Of a stretch of DNA of 46,389 nucleotides, positions 39,437 through 46,389 are shown piece after piece. The position numbers and the translations under genes are program-made. This stretch comes from Bacteroidaceae bacterium. Lineage in GTDB: Bacteria > Bacteroidota > Bacteroidia > Bacteroidales > Bacteroidaceae. The stretch lies in NCBI GenBank assembly GCA_017547385.1, contig JAFYPU010000028.1, positions 1 through 46,389 of the forward strand, in the 5' to 3' direction. Below the pieces are notes generated by a model that saw only the letters and a program-made list of their open reading frames with translations, did not search any database and was not told the origin of the DNA. Each line of letters starts with the position of its first letter. Position 1 is the first letter of the stretch.

Positions 39437-40716
39437 AACTTATAAGTATTTTTATCAATACATAATTTATAGCTCACGTACATTGCAACTCCCACAAAAG
39501 CTTCCGTTACCAATAAAGATACAGCAGCTCCTAATTCTAAATAAAGCGGAATGAATGTAAACACCAATGATACTGCTACAATGGCTGCTATCATATAAAC
39601 ATTCCTAAAATATCGTTTTGATTTACCGGTTCCAATGGCTATTAAACCCATTAAACCATAAACACCTCCCCATCCAATAAACAAGGGGGTGAATGACAAA
39701 CATCTTAGTAACCTACTAATTCCAATATAATCGCCACCCAAAATATTTTCCGCCCAATCAGCACCGACAAACATTGCAACACATATTGCCATCATACCTA
39801 TTACAAGTAAGGTGCGCACTTGCGTGAGTGTTTTTTTTGCATTCTCAACACTCTGCTTTGCTAATTGTGAGATTTTAGGAAAGAAAGCCTGATATAACGG
39901 AACAAACAAGCCATTACATAGACTGCGCATGATTCTGTCGGCGGCTGCATATTTTCCCACCACATCCACTGTCGTAAAAAAGCCTAACACCACAACAAAC
40001 ATTTGAGTATATATGCTTGTTGAGGCATTTGACACAAATAAAGGGAAACTATCTTTCAATTCTGCTGTTACGGATACCCAGGAATAGAATGGACGTTTAA
40101 CAATATGCCATTTGTAAAGATAGATATTCGAAATGATAGCTGTTAGCAAGAAAACAGAAGATTGCAAGAAGGCAGCCCATAAGTAATCACCTCGTTCCTT
40201 TACAACAAAAAAAATAAGCGGAAGCAATAACAGCTTTGAGACTGTATTTATAATTGCCATTTCACGCACTTTTCCAACACCTTGAAACAACCAAACGAAA
40301 GTAAAAGTTGTCCCTATCACCATAGGAAGTGTAAAAATGATTGCCCAATAATAAAGTTTGAACGTAGGTACGATATGCATTAACACTATTAATAGCAGCA
40401 ATGTTACCACCAATAATAAACTCTTAGCCCAAACAACACTCCAAAAAACACGGTTAATAGCTTCTTTGTCATCCAAACATTGAGCTATTTTCTTCGTTGC
40501 ACTGAAATTGAATCCAAAGTCAACAATTAACACCCCATACTGTATCAGAGAAAAAGCAAAACCAACAAAACCATATCCCTCTCCTCCAAGAATATAGAGT
40601 AGGTAAGGCATAATGAACAAAGGCAATAGTTGATTGATGCCTTGCATACCGATTAGATATGCCGAATCAACTAAAGCCTTCTTGTTGTCCTTTATTATCC
40701 CTTTCAGTATAGTCAT
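39406..40716 (-). CDS. Wzx-type polysaccharide flippase (MATE/MOP superfamily)
   Basis: A 436-residue inner-membrane protein with about twelve hydrophobic segments. NQLLPLFIMPYLLYILGGEGYGFVGFAFSL near the N-terminus is the usual opening of Wzx proteins, which move lipid-linked repeat units across the membrane. The middle has YKWHIVKRPFYSWV and the segment VVGKYAAADRIMRS, also family-typical. It starts 2 bp after the SLBB gene stops. This gene marks the point where the base composition shifts to AT-rich, going from right to left. Confidence 0.88.
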   Translation of the reverse strand: MTILKGIIKDNKKALVDSAYLIGMQGINQLLPLFIMPYLLYILGGEGYGFVGFAFSLIQYGVLIVDFGFNFSATKKIAQCLDDKEAINRVFWSVVWAKSLLLVVTLLLLIVLMHIVPTFKLYYWAIIFTLPMVIGTTFTFVWLFQGVGKVREMAIINTVSKLLLLPLIFFVVKERGDYLWAAFLQSSVFLLTAIISNIYLYKWHIVKRPFYSWVSVTAELKDSFPLFVSNASTSIYTQMFVVVLGFFTTVDVVGKYAAADRIMRSLCNGLFVPLYQAFFPKISQLAKQSVENAKKTLTQVRTLLVIGMMAICVAMFVGADWAENILGGDYIGISRLLRCLSFTPLFIGWGGVYGLMGLIAIGTGKSKRYFRNVYMIAAIVAVSLVFTFIPLYLELGAAVSLLVTEAFVGVAMYVSYKLCIDKNTYKLCQKKKCSLY

Positions 40717-40718
40717 AC

Positions 40719-43310
40719 TTATTTCACCAAAGTAGCTACCACTGTTGCCAAACTGGCTGTTACCGTGCCAAGACCTAAAATTTCAGAGAACGACATGCCT
40801 TTTCGCTTGGGCTTGGCCGGAACAACTATTTCGCATCCCGGCTGTATGTCCTTGGCAGAACGAATACGCGTAACCGTACCATTCATGTTCACGGCAAACA
40901 CACGGCTTTTCTTGGCATTCATGCCATATCCTCCGGCTTGGTTGATATAGAACTTAAGATCTTCTCCTGCACAGAAAGCCACAGTATTGGGATACATCAC
41001 TTCACCATTGATGGTTACAGTGTTATTATATTGTGGAACGATGATGCGGTCGCCTTTTTGCAAAACGATGTCCCATTCATCACTTCCGGGATTTTCAAGT
41101 GCTTTATCCAAATTTATACCCACATATCGTGTGTCACCCAATTCCAATTTGCGCATATCCACACTGTCGCCGGCAGTTACGAGTCGCAGCAATGATTGCT
41201 GCTTCAGCTTTTCGGCTGCCGTCAGGCGACGCTCCAGACGAGCACCGCGCGGATAAGCCTGGTCTGTCAAACCTCCGGCATTACGAATGAGATCGCTCAG
41301 ACGAAGTCCCTTGTTGGTGATAACATAAGTACCTGTGAATGAAACTTCGCCTTCGATGGTTACGTGCTCCTGCTCACTGTATCCCGGCGAACGACGCACG
41401 TACACTTCATCAAATGGCTCAAGCACAAAACCGGGAGTGCCGTCCACCACAAAACCTTCTTTCAGTGAGAATGAATAGTATTGTGCCACTTGGTCTGAAG
41501 CCGTCAGTGCCGTATTGTTACGAATTCGACGTGCCACATCCACTTTCACGATGGAGGCTGCATCCTTCAGACCGCCGGCTTGAAGCACAAGGTCCTCAAG
41601 GGTAGTATTCTCTGCGTATTCATAAATTCCCGGATAATACACTTCTCCATCAATGGTCAAGGTGCGCTCACCTTGCATTTCCGACAATCCGGGAACAAAA
41701 AGCACGTCTTCGTTTTGCAGTGCCACATCAGGAATTGTGTGTTCCATCACTCCTTTCAGGTCGATGGCCAAAACTTCCAAGGTTCGGTCGGCACGTCGAC
41801 GATGCATCACAGCACGATTTTTCAAAGCGTCTTCCGTAAGTCCGCCGGCACTTTCCACCAATTGGCGCACAGTGGTTATTCCTCCATCCATCTGATACAT
41901 ACCCGGACGGAACACCGCTCCTTTCACTTCCACCATGTTGCGGTAACGTGTTAAAACCGAATCCACATAAAGAGAGTCGCCATCGGTAAGTTGGAACGAA
42001 GCACGTTCAAACTCGTCTAAACTATATATGGCCATTTGCCCTTCGCTCTTTCTGATGAGCCGAACGCTACCTTGGTAAGCATCACCGGAAAAACCACCGG
42101 CATAACCAATGAGCGTGGCTACGCTCTCCGTACGCTTCATTTCATAGAACATGGGGCGCTTCACCTTACCGGCCACATCCACAAGGCAGTCATACGGTCC
42201 CACAATGATAACATCGTCCGAAGCCAAATGCACATTGCCGGAAAGTTTTCCGTTAAGGATATAGTCGTAAATATCTACGCTGGTAATCAGTTTGCCTTTG
42301 CGATAAACCTTAATATCGCGCAATGTTCCGATTTCGTTGATACCGCCGGCCATATAGAGAGCATGGAACACTGTGGCAAAAGCCGAAAGAGTGTATGTTC
42401 CCGGCACTTTCACTTCACCTATCACATTCACGCTGATGGTCTTGGTCTGCCCCACTGTCAAACGTATTTGCGACCCGGCAAAACGTGAGCCCAACGTGGA
42501 ACGCAACCGTGAGTTGGCAGCTTCCACTGTCATACCTGCCACATGAATGGGGCCATAACCTTCAACATTCACTGTGCCATCGGGCGTTACAGTCAGTTCC
42601 TCGCTACGCTGCGAAGCTCCCCAAATATCAATGTTCACAGCATCACCGGGACCCAAAACATAGCCTGCAGGTGTTGCAATGTTCATGTTCGGTTCGAAAG
42701 AAAGCATGCGCTTATTGAAGATGTCGCGACCAAAAACCTTGCGCGTCTTATCCTTCTTATCCTCCTCGAAACCATCAAGATAAAGGTCTATTGAATCAGG
42801 AACAATAAAGTCGAGCGCATCCGAATACTCCTCACGACGCTGCTCCAGCAAGCGAGCCCTTTGCTGTTCAGACAGAGAAGACAAATCCACATCATAAGGA
42901 TCGTCGTTAACATCTCCTCTTCGCTGGAATGTACGCTCGTCACGAACGCGGTTTTCATAGCCCGCAGCTCCGGCTTCTCCACCTTGTCCGCCACGGCGAT
43001 CACCATTGGATTGACGCAAACGGGATTCGTTGCCTGAAGAAGAGCCGGACAAATCGCGAGCACCCAGGTTTGAATTGTTACGTTCGCGCTTATATTTTTG
43101 TTCGAGGCGGCGTATCTGTGAGATAGGCACACCTTTTTCAATCAGTTTCGTTACGATTTTGTCGCGACTTGTTCCCCGTTCATTCTCTTTGATGATAAAT
43201 TCCATCACTTGGCGATCTGTCATCGACGATTGCTGTGCAAGAGCTGTTGGCACCAAGCTGAATGCCAAAAGCATCATCACTAAAAACTTTTTCACTGACA
43301 TGTATTTCAT
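40719..43310 (-). CDS. Outer-membrane polysaccharide export protein with SLBB repeats (Wza-like)
   Basis: An 863-residue exported protein with signal peptide (VKKFLVMMLLAFSLVPTALA). A Gln/Arg/Gly-rich linker lies near 75-140. A poly-export domain follows (YVLGPGDAVNIDIWG near 215). Then come about six SLBB-like units, each with a strand of the form VEGEV-x-x-PGxY or similar (VNVIGEVKVPGTY, VEVKGAVFRPGMY, LTIDGEVYYPGIY, VTIEGEVSFTGTY, VTINGEVMYPNTV). That is more units than in E. coli Wza, as in Bacteroides capsule exporters. The C-terminal helix would span the outer membrane. ATG 43310 overlaps the sugar transferase stop by 4 bp; the in-frame ATG at 43301 is the alternative. Confidence 0.9.
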   Translation of the reverse strand: MKYMSVKKFLVMMLLAFSLVPTALAQQSSMTDRQVMEFIIKENERGTSRDKIVTKLIEKGVPISQIRRLEQKYKRERNNSNLGARDLSGSSSGNESRLRQSNGDRRGGQGGEAGAAGYENRVRDERTFQRRGDVNDDPYDVDLSSLSEQQRARLLEQRREEYSDALDFIVPDSIDLYLDGFEEDKKDKTRKVFGRDIFNKRMLSFEPNMNIATPAGYVLGPGDAVNIDIWGASQRSEELTVTPDGTVNVEGYGPIHVAGMTVEAANSRLRSTLGSRFAGSQIRLTVGQTKTISVNVIGEVKVPGTYTLSAFATVFHALYMAGGINEIGTLRDIKVYRKGKLITSVDIYDYILNGKLSGNVHLASDDVIIVGPYDCLVDVAGKVKRPMFYEMKRTESVATLIGYAGGFSGDAYQGSVRLIRKSEGQMAIYSLDEFERASFQLTDGDSLYVDSVLTRYRNMVEVKGAVFRPGMYQMDGGITTVRQLVESAGGLTEDALKNRAVMHRRRADRTLEVLAIDLKGVMEHTIPDVALQNEDVLFVPGLSEMQGERTLTIDGEVYYPGIYEYAENTTLEDLVLQAGGLKDAASIVKVDVARRIRNNTALTASDQVAQYYSFSLKEGFVVDGTPGFVLEPFDEVYVRRSPGYSEQEHVTIEGEVSFTGTYVITNKGLRLSDLIRNAGGLTDQAYPRGARLERRLTAAEKLKQQSLLRLVTAGDSVDMRKLELGDTRYVGINLDKALENPGSDEWDIVLQKGDRIIVPQYNNTVTINGEVMYPNTVAFCAGEDLKFYINQAGGYGMNAKKSRVFAVNMNGTVTRIRSAKDIQPGCEIVVPAKPKRKGMSFSEILGLGTVTASLATVVATLVK

Positions 43311-43954
43311 TTACTGCTTTTATCGTTAAACACAATTCCTATGGTTTTCAGCATTATAAGGCAATCACGACCAAGCGAAGCCGTTTCCATATATTGCAAA
43401 TCCATGTTCAATCTGATGAGCATCTTCTCCATCGTGTCGGTATAGCCATTATAGAGAGTTGCCTCCGAGGTTACGCCGGGACGCATGGAGAGAAGCCATT
43501 CGTAGCGACTGTCTTCTTTCATGATACGCTCCACGAAGCAAGGTTGCTCGGGCCTGTAACCCACCATCGACATATCTCCACGCAACACGTTCCAGAGTTG
43601 CGGCAATTCATCCAAATGATGACGACGCATAAAACGGCTGAAGCCATCCAAACGACTGTCTCCCTCCATTGTGAGTTGTGCGTTTTCACTTTCAGAATCG
43701 GGAGACATGGTGCGAAACTTTAGGATATGAAAAACATGCCCTCCTTTCCCCACACGACCTTGTGTAAAGAAAGGACGACCCTTCCACTTCCAAGCCAGCA
43801 CCGGCGTAAGTAAAATATATACGGGCAAAAGCAACACGATGCCAATCAGTGCCAGAACTATATCGAAGAAACGCTTCATTTTCTCCTCCGTAGCACTCAT
43901 TTTCGGCCGCACCACGCCCACTTCATTTTTGCGATTCACAATTCTATATTGCAT
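43307..43954 (-). CDS. Initiating sugar transferase (bacterial sugar transferase family)
   Basis: A 215-residue monotopic/bitopic transferase that puts a hexose- or N-acetyl-hexosamine-1-phosphate on undecaprenyl phosphate. A hydrophobic segment covers about residues 27-50. The catalytic domain shows FFTQGRVGKGGHVFHILKF near 62, RFMRRHHLDELPQLWNVLRG near 107 and MSMVGYRPEQP near 128, followed by MRPGVTSEATLYNGY. First gene of the eight-gene polysaccharide operon and 4-bp coupled to the SLBB gene. A -7 box lies at 44057-44064. Two initiating enzymes of different families in one operon is noteworthy. Confidence 0.9.
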   Translation of the reverse strand: MQYRIVNRKNEVGVVRPKMSATEEKMKRFFDIVLALIGIVLLLPVYILLTPVLAWKWKGRPFFTQGRVGKGGHVFHILKFRTMSPDSESENAQLTMEGDSRLDGFSRFMRRHHLDELPQLWNVLRGDMSMVGYRPEQPCFVERIMKEDSRYEWLLSMRPGVTSEATLYNGYTDTMEKMLIRLNMDLQYMETASLGRDCLIMLKTIGIVFNDKSSK

Positions 43955-44056
43955 GGCTCCGTTTTAAGGATATGCTTGGCAGATCATCACCCTTGGTTGG
44001 GCAAACACTTCAACGCCAACTTTATCTTTCAAACGTGAATGCCGTGTTATATATTG

Positions 44057-44064
44057 CAAAAGTA
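44057..44064 (-). promoter_or_regulatory. -7 box of the polysaccharide operon
   Basis: Minus-strand TACTTTTG, about 103 bp ahead of the sugar transferase ATG. The -33 element is unclear. The operon and the tmRNA are divergent and share this 217-bp gap. Confidence 0.5.
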
Positions 44065-44171
44065 AGCATTTTTTTTGGTCAGAAGCCCGTTTGCCCGTAA
44101 ATTTGCAACGCTTTGACAAAGTGCAAACGGTTTTCTGCAAGCCGAACACGCTTTTTCAGAGACACTATTCC

Positions 44172-44567
44172 GGGGCAGACTGGATTTGACAGCGGGTCGG
44201 AGTGGTGTGTAAGCATGCAGTGCGGACGGAGGCGGGCACTTTAATCTCGGCTTTCAAAAATTTAACTGGCGAAAACAACTACGCTCTCGCTGCCTAATCG
44301 AAGCACAGTAGATAGGGCTTAATTCCGTTGCAAGGCGATGGAACGAGACATCACCCGGACGCCGTCGTCCCGAGGCAGTTCGACAAGGTGGTGCAGATAA
44401 ATCGGGAATAGTCATGGCGGGCCTCGCCGTCGTGATGAAGTTTTAGAGGATAAGGCATCGGTTGGTAGCTTCGGTCTTGCCGCTGCTCGAAAACTAAAGC
44501 GAAGATAAGCATGTAGAAAGCACATTGTTTCCCCGTTTGGACGAGGGTTCGATTCCCTCCTGCTCCA
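44172..44567 (+). ncRNA. ssrA: tmRNA (SsrA)
   Basis: Rescues stalled ribosomes. The 5' end GGGGCAG (44172-44178) pairs with CTGCTCC (44560-44566) as the acceptor stem, followed by discriminator A at 44567; CCA is not encoded. A T-arm GGTTCGATTCC precedes it. The tag frame at 44268-44297 reads GENNYALAA and stop, the Bacteroidetes form of the degradation tag. The last 7 nt (44561-44567) are also the first bases of the left inverted-repeat arm. Confidence 0.95.
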
Positions 44568-44777
44568 CTCCTAACTGGGTTAAATAACCCTGAAAGCAAC
44601 CGAAAGACATTGATAATCTGATAGATTACCGATGTCTTTCTTTGTTTTTGCACCAATCACCCTGACAGCACCCGTTAAAACCTATTTCTGATAGCGGGTC
44701 GGTGCAGAAAGATGTTGATAATCTTACAAATATCCACACAACACCCCCCGCAGTATGCTGTCTGAAACGGATGGGGA
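44561..44777 (+). repeat. Left 217-bp inverted-repeat arm of the recombinase cassette
   Basis: Aligned base by base against the reverse complement of 46041-46257, only two positions differ. The arm starts inside the tmRNA 3' end (TGCTCCACTCC). It holds a small palindrome GGGTTAAATAACCC (44577-44590), an 18-bp stem terminator-like hairpin (44602-44640), a split hairpin (TGCACC at 44649 with GGTGCA at 44701) and two TTGATAATCT motifs (44610, 44715). Confidence 0.95.
44602..44649 (+). terminator. Terminator of tmRNA inside the left arm
   Basis: Arms 44602-44619 and 44623-44640 pair over 18 positions with one G-U and one mismatch around a 3-nt loop, followed by TTTGTTTTT. The same structure is mirrored in the right arm, where it would end minus-strand transcription. 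Confidence 0.75.
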
Positions 44778-44800
44778 GGGTGATTGGAAAATGTTCAAAA

Positions 44801-44833
44801 TCTGATACCAACTTTTTTTCATCTGAGACCAAT
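44801..44833 (+). promoter_or_regulatory. Tandem TCTGAkACCAA motifs upstream of the recombinase
   Basis: TCTGATACCAAC at 44801 and TCTGAGACCAAT at 44822 are direct repeats 21 bp apart, each followed by a T run. The second is repeated in reverse (ATTGGTCTCAGA, 46324-46335) outside the right arm. They may be operator or recombinase accessory sites. Confidence 0.45.
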
Positions 44834-44876
44834 TTTTTCTGTGTGAAATATTGTCTAACATTAAACTTATACCCCT

Positions 44877-46022
44877 ATGACTATCACATTCGTTTGCAGA
44901 AGTGCAAAAGTCAGTAAAAAGGACGGACTGACCCCATTGGAACTATACGTTATCATCAAAGGGAAAAGGCGGTTCGTCTCCCTTAACCGTAAAATTGACT
45001 ATAAACTTTTCAACCCCAAGAAACAGATTGTCCGTGGAGACCCACAGACCAACGAATACATTGAAGCAGTCCGTATGAAGTGTTATTCGCTGGAAACGGA
45101 AATGTTGAAGCGTGGTCTCCTCCTCACAGTGGATACCTTCGTCTATGCGTTCAAGCACGGTATCAGACAGAACAGCATATCCGTCTATGCACTATTTGAT
45201 AACTTTATGGAAAAGCAGTTGGAGAAGGAGGAAGTGGGTCTGATTACACACGCTATATATGTCAAATACCGATGCACAATCCGTTATTGTAAGGAAGCGA
45301 TGCAGACCGACAAGATGCTGTCTGAACTTACCACATCTGATATGGAAGACATTTACACGTATATGCTCCATCAGATGTCCAACAACAGTGCAATCTGCTA
45401 TATGAGAAAGTTAAAGACTATATTGATATATGCTATCAGTCAAGGATACATATCAAGCAACCCACTCACCTTCAAATTACATAAGGATAAGGTAAAGAAA
45501 GAACCTCTTACCCTTGAAGAAGTCCGTCGGATACGGACAAAGGAATTGGGGTCAAGGAGTTTGGAAAATATCAGAGACCTTTTCATTCTGCAATGTTATA
45601 CGGGACTTGCGTTTAGGGATATGTCCAGTTTGACCGAGAAGGACATTGAGATAGACAAGGACGGTAAAGAATGGATTGTCAAGGAGCGTATCAAGACAGG
45701 TGTTATTGCGTTTATCCCCATCCTCCCAGTTGTCAAGGAAATACTGGTCAAGCATAACTATCACCTGCCTACATTGACAAATCAGAAATACAATTCATAC
45801 CTGAAAGAAATACAGGAGATATGTGGTATAAAGAAGACACTGCACTCCCATCTTGCACGCCATACCTGTGGAACGCTGCTCCTCAATGCTGGTGTGGATA
45901 TGCTTACCGTATCAAAGGTTCTCGGACACAGTTCAACAAAGACCACCGAGATGGTGTATGCTAAACTACTCCCCGAAACAATAATGAAGCGTGTAGAGGA
46001 AGTGTCTGACAAACTGATGTAA
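44877..46022 (+). CDS. Tyrosine recombinase/integrase (Bacteroidetes type)
   Basis: A 381-residue site-specific recombinase. An arm-type DNA-binding region covers about residues 1-70 (VCRSAKVSKKDGLTPLELYV), a SAM-like core-binding domain about 100-205, and a catalytic domain from about 210. Catalytic residues: K273 in RIKTG, H325 and R328 in HLARH, H351 in LGHSS, and nucleophile Y361 in MVYAKL. The usual first Arg site (GLR) is replaced by A, with an Arg three residues on (TGLAFRD, R247), comparable to the IntDOT-like family, which also lacks it. Intact frame. It lies alone between the two 217-bp arms, beside the tmRNA. No excisionase gene is seen in the window. Confidence 0.92.
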   Translation: MTITFVCRSAKVSKKDGLTPLELYVIIKGKRRFVSLNRKIDYKLFNPKKQIVRGDPQTNEYIEAVRMKCYSLETEMLKRGLLLTVDTFVYAFKHGIRQNSISVYALFDNFMEKQLEKEEVGLITHAIYVKYRCTIRYCKEAMQTDKMLSELTTSDMEDIYTYMLHQMSNNSAICYMRKLKTILIYAISQGYISSNPLTFKLHKDKVKKEPLTLEEVRRIRTKELGSRSLENIRDLFILQCYTGLAFRDMSSLTEKDIEIDKDGKEWIVKERIKTGVIAFIPILPVVKEILVKHNYHLPTLTNQKYNSYLKEIQEICGIKKTLHSHLARHTCGTLLLNAGVDMLTVSKVLGHSSTKTTEMVYAKLLPETIMKRVEEVSDKLM

Positions 46023-46040
46023 GAAGACTATCCAACCGTA

Positions 46041-46257
46041 TCCCCATCCGTTTCAGACAGCATACTGCGGGGGGTGCTGTGTGGATATTTGTAAGATTAT
46101 CAACATCTTTCTGCACCGACCCGCTATCAGAAATAGGTTTTAACGGTTGCTGTCAGGGTGATTGGTGCAAAAACAAAGAAAGACATCGGTAATCTATCAG
46201 ATTATCAATGTCTTTCGGTTGCTTTCAGGGTTATTTAACCCAGTTAGGAGTGGAGCA
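46041..46257 (-). repeat. Right 217-bp inverted-repeat arm of the recombinase cassette
   Basis: Mirror of 44561-44777 with two substitutions. It ends in GGAGTGGAGCA, the reverse complement of the tmRNA 3' end TGCTCCACTCC. It begins 18 bp after the recombinase stop codon. The spacer between the arms is 1263 bp. Confidence 0.95.
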
Positions 46258-46389
46258 TTAGCGAACTGATAGCAATCTCCTTATTTTATTGATAATCTTG
46301 ATGTTTCAAAATCCTATTTTTAGATTGGTCTCAGATTTTGACCAATAAAAAGCACGTTTTTACATACTGATGATTTACCTTTATATACA
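46258..46389. other. Sequence beyond the right arm
   Basis: No gene is visible. It contains a fifth TTGATAATCT (46289-46298) and an inverted copy of the TCTGAGACCAAT motif (46324-46335), both also found on the other side of the cassette. This suggests the mobile element continues rightwards past the window. Confidence 0.5.

Noticed and set aside
44561-46257. Insertion sequence with 217-bp terminal inverted repeats
   Set aside because: The enzyme is a tyrosine recombinase, not a DDE or HUH transposase. The left end lies within the tmRNA 3' end and no target duplication is seen. Site-specific integration or inversion fits better, although a transposon origin is not excluded.
44561-46389. Second direct copy of the tmRNA 3' end (distal att site)
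   Set aside because: Only the inverted copy at the end of the right arm was found; a direct copy, if it exists, lies beyond the window.

Overview
The window looks like a chromosomal segment from a member of Bacteroidales, probably close to Prevotella/Alloprevotella. The evidence is promoters of the Bacteroidetes form TTTG-N19/20-TAnnTTTG, few Shine-Dalgarno sites, a tmRNA tag reading GENNYALAA, a GEVED protein with a C-terminal type IX secretion sorting domain, a GT3-type glycogen synthase, and DUF4296 and DUF2520 genes. No species name can be read from the sequence.

Layout. 1-496: gene-free edge with a clustered operator-like motif and a strong plus-strand terminator. 497-5042 (minus): pepD, a beta-helix lipoprotein, dnaB. 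5083-6646 (plus): duplicated promoter repeat, small membrane protein, OmpH/Skp-like lipoprotein, tRNA-Ser(CGA). 6858-9432 (plus): three glycosyltransferases, two of them tandem paralogues. 9521-16967 (minus): a 58-residue ORF, DUF4296 lipoprotein, lspA, a DksA/TraR-like protein, ileS and a DEAD-box helicase. 17150-21550 (minus): glycogen phosphorylase and glycogen synthase. 22221-26847 (minus): an operon of lipoprotein, large T9SS-type GEVED protein and serine-type sulfatase. 27188-30357 (minus): nitroreductase, DUF2520 protein, KdsC-like phosphatase, Maf, Sua5/YciO. 30663-32909 (minus): PiT-type phosphate transporter. 33600-43954: an exopolysaccharide/capsule locus with one plus-strand glycosyltransferase and an eight-gene minus-strand operon (initiating sugar transferase, SLBB export protein, flippase, chain-length protein, EpsG-like polymerase, two glycosyltransferases, WecA-like transferase). 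Its middle part is clearly AT-richer than the rest. 44172-44567: tmRNA. 44561-46257: a tyrosine recombinase gene enclosed by a 217-bp near-perfect inverted repeat.

Most striking are three non-coding or mobile signals. (1) The recombinase cassette abuts the 3' end of the tmRNA. Its two 217-bp arms differ at only two positions, and each carries the last 7 nt of the tmRNA plus a terminator-like hairpin. Inverting the cassette would therefore leave the tmRNA end unchanged, so it is a candidate self-inverting integration module. (2) A promoter-linked repeat occurs at three loci, each time as two tandem copies offset by exactly 85 bp. The ends are conserved, the inner palindrome differs, and the -7 box lies at one end. 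(3) Arrays of palindromic modules spaced by exactly 21 bp occur at five intergenic loci. Families 2 and 3 lie side by side at two of these loci.

Most assignments of housekeeping genes rest on clear motifs. The roles given to the repeats, and the inversion model, are inference from sequence patterns and have not been tested.
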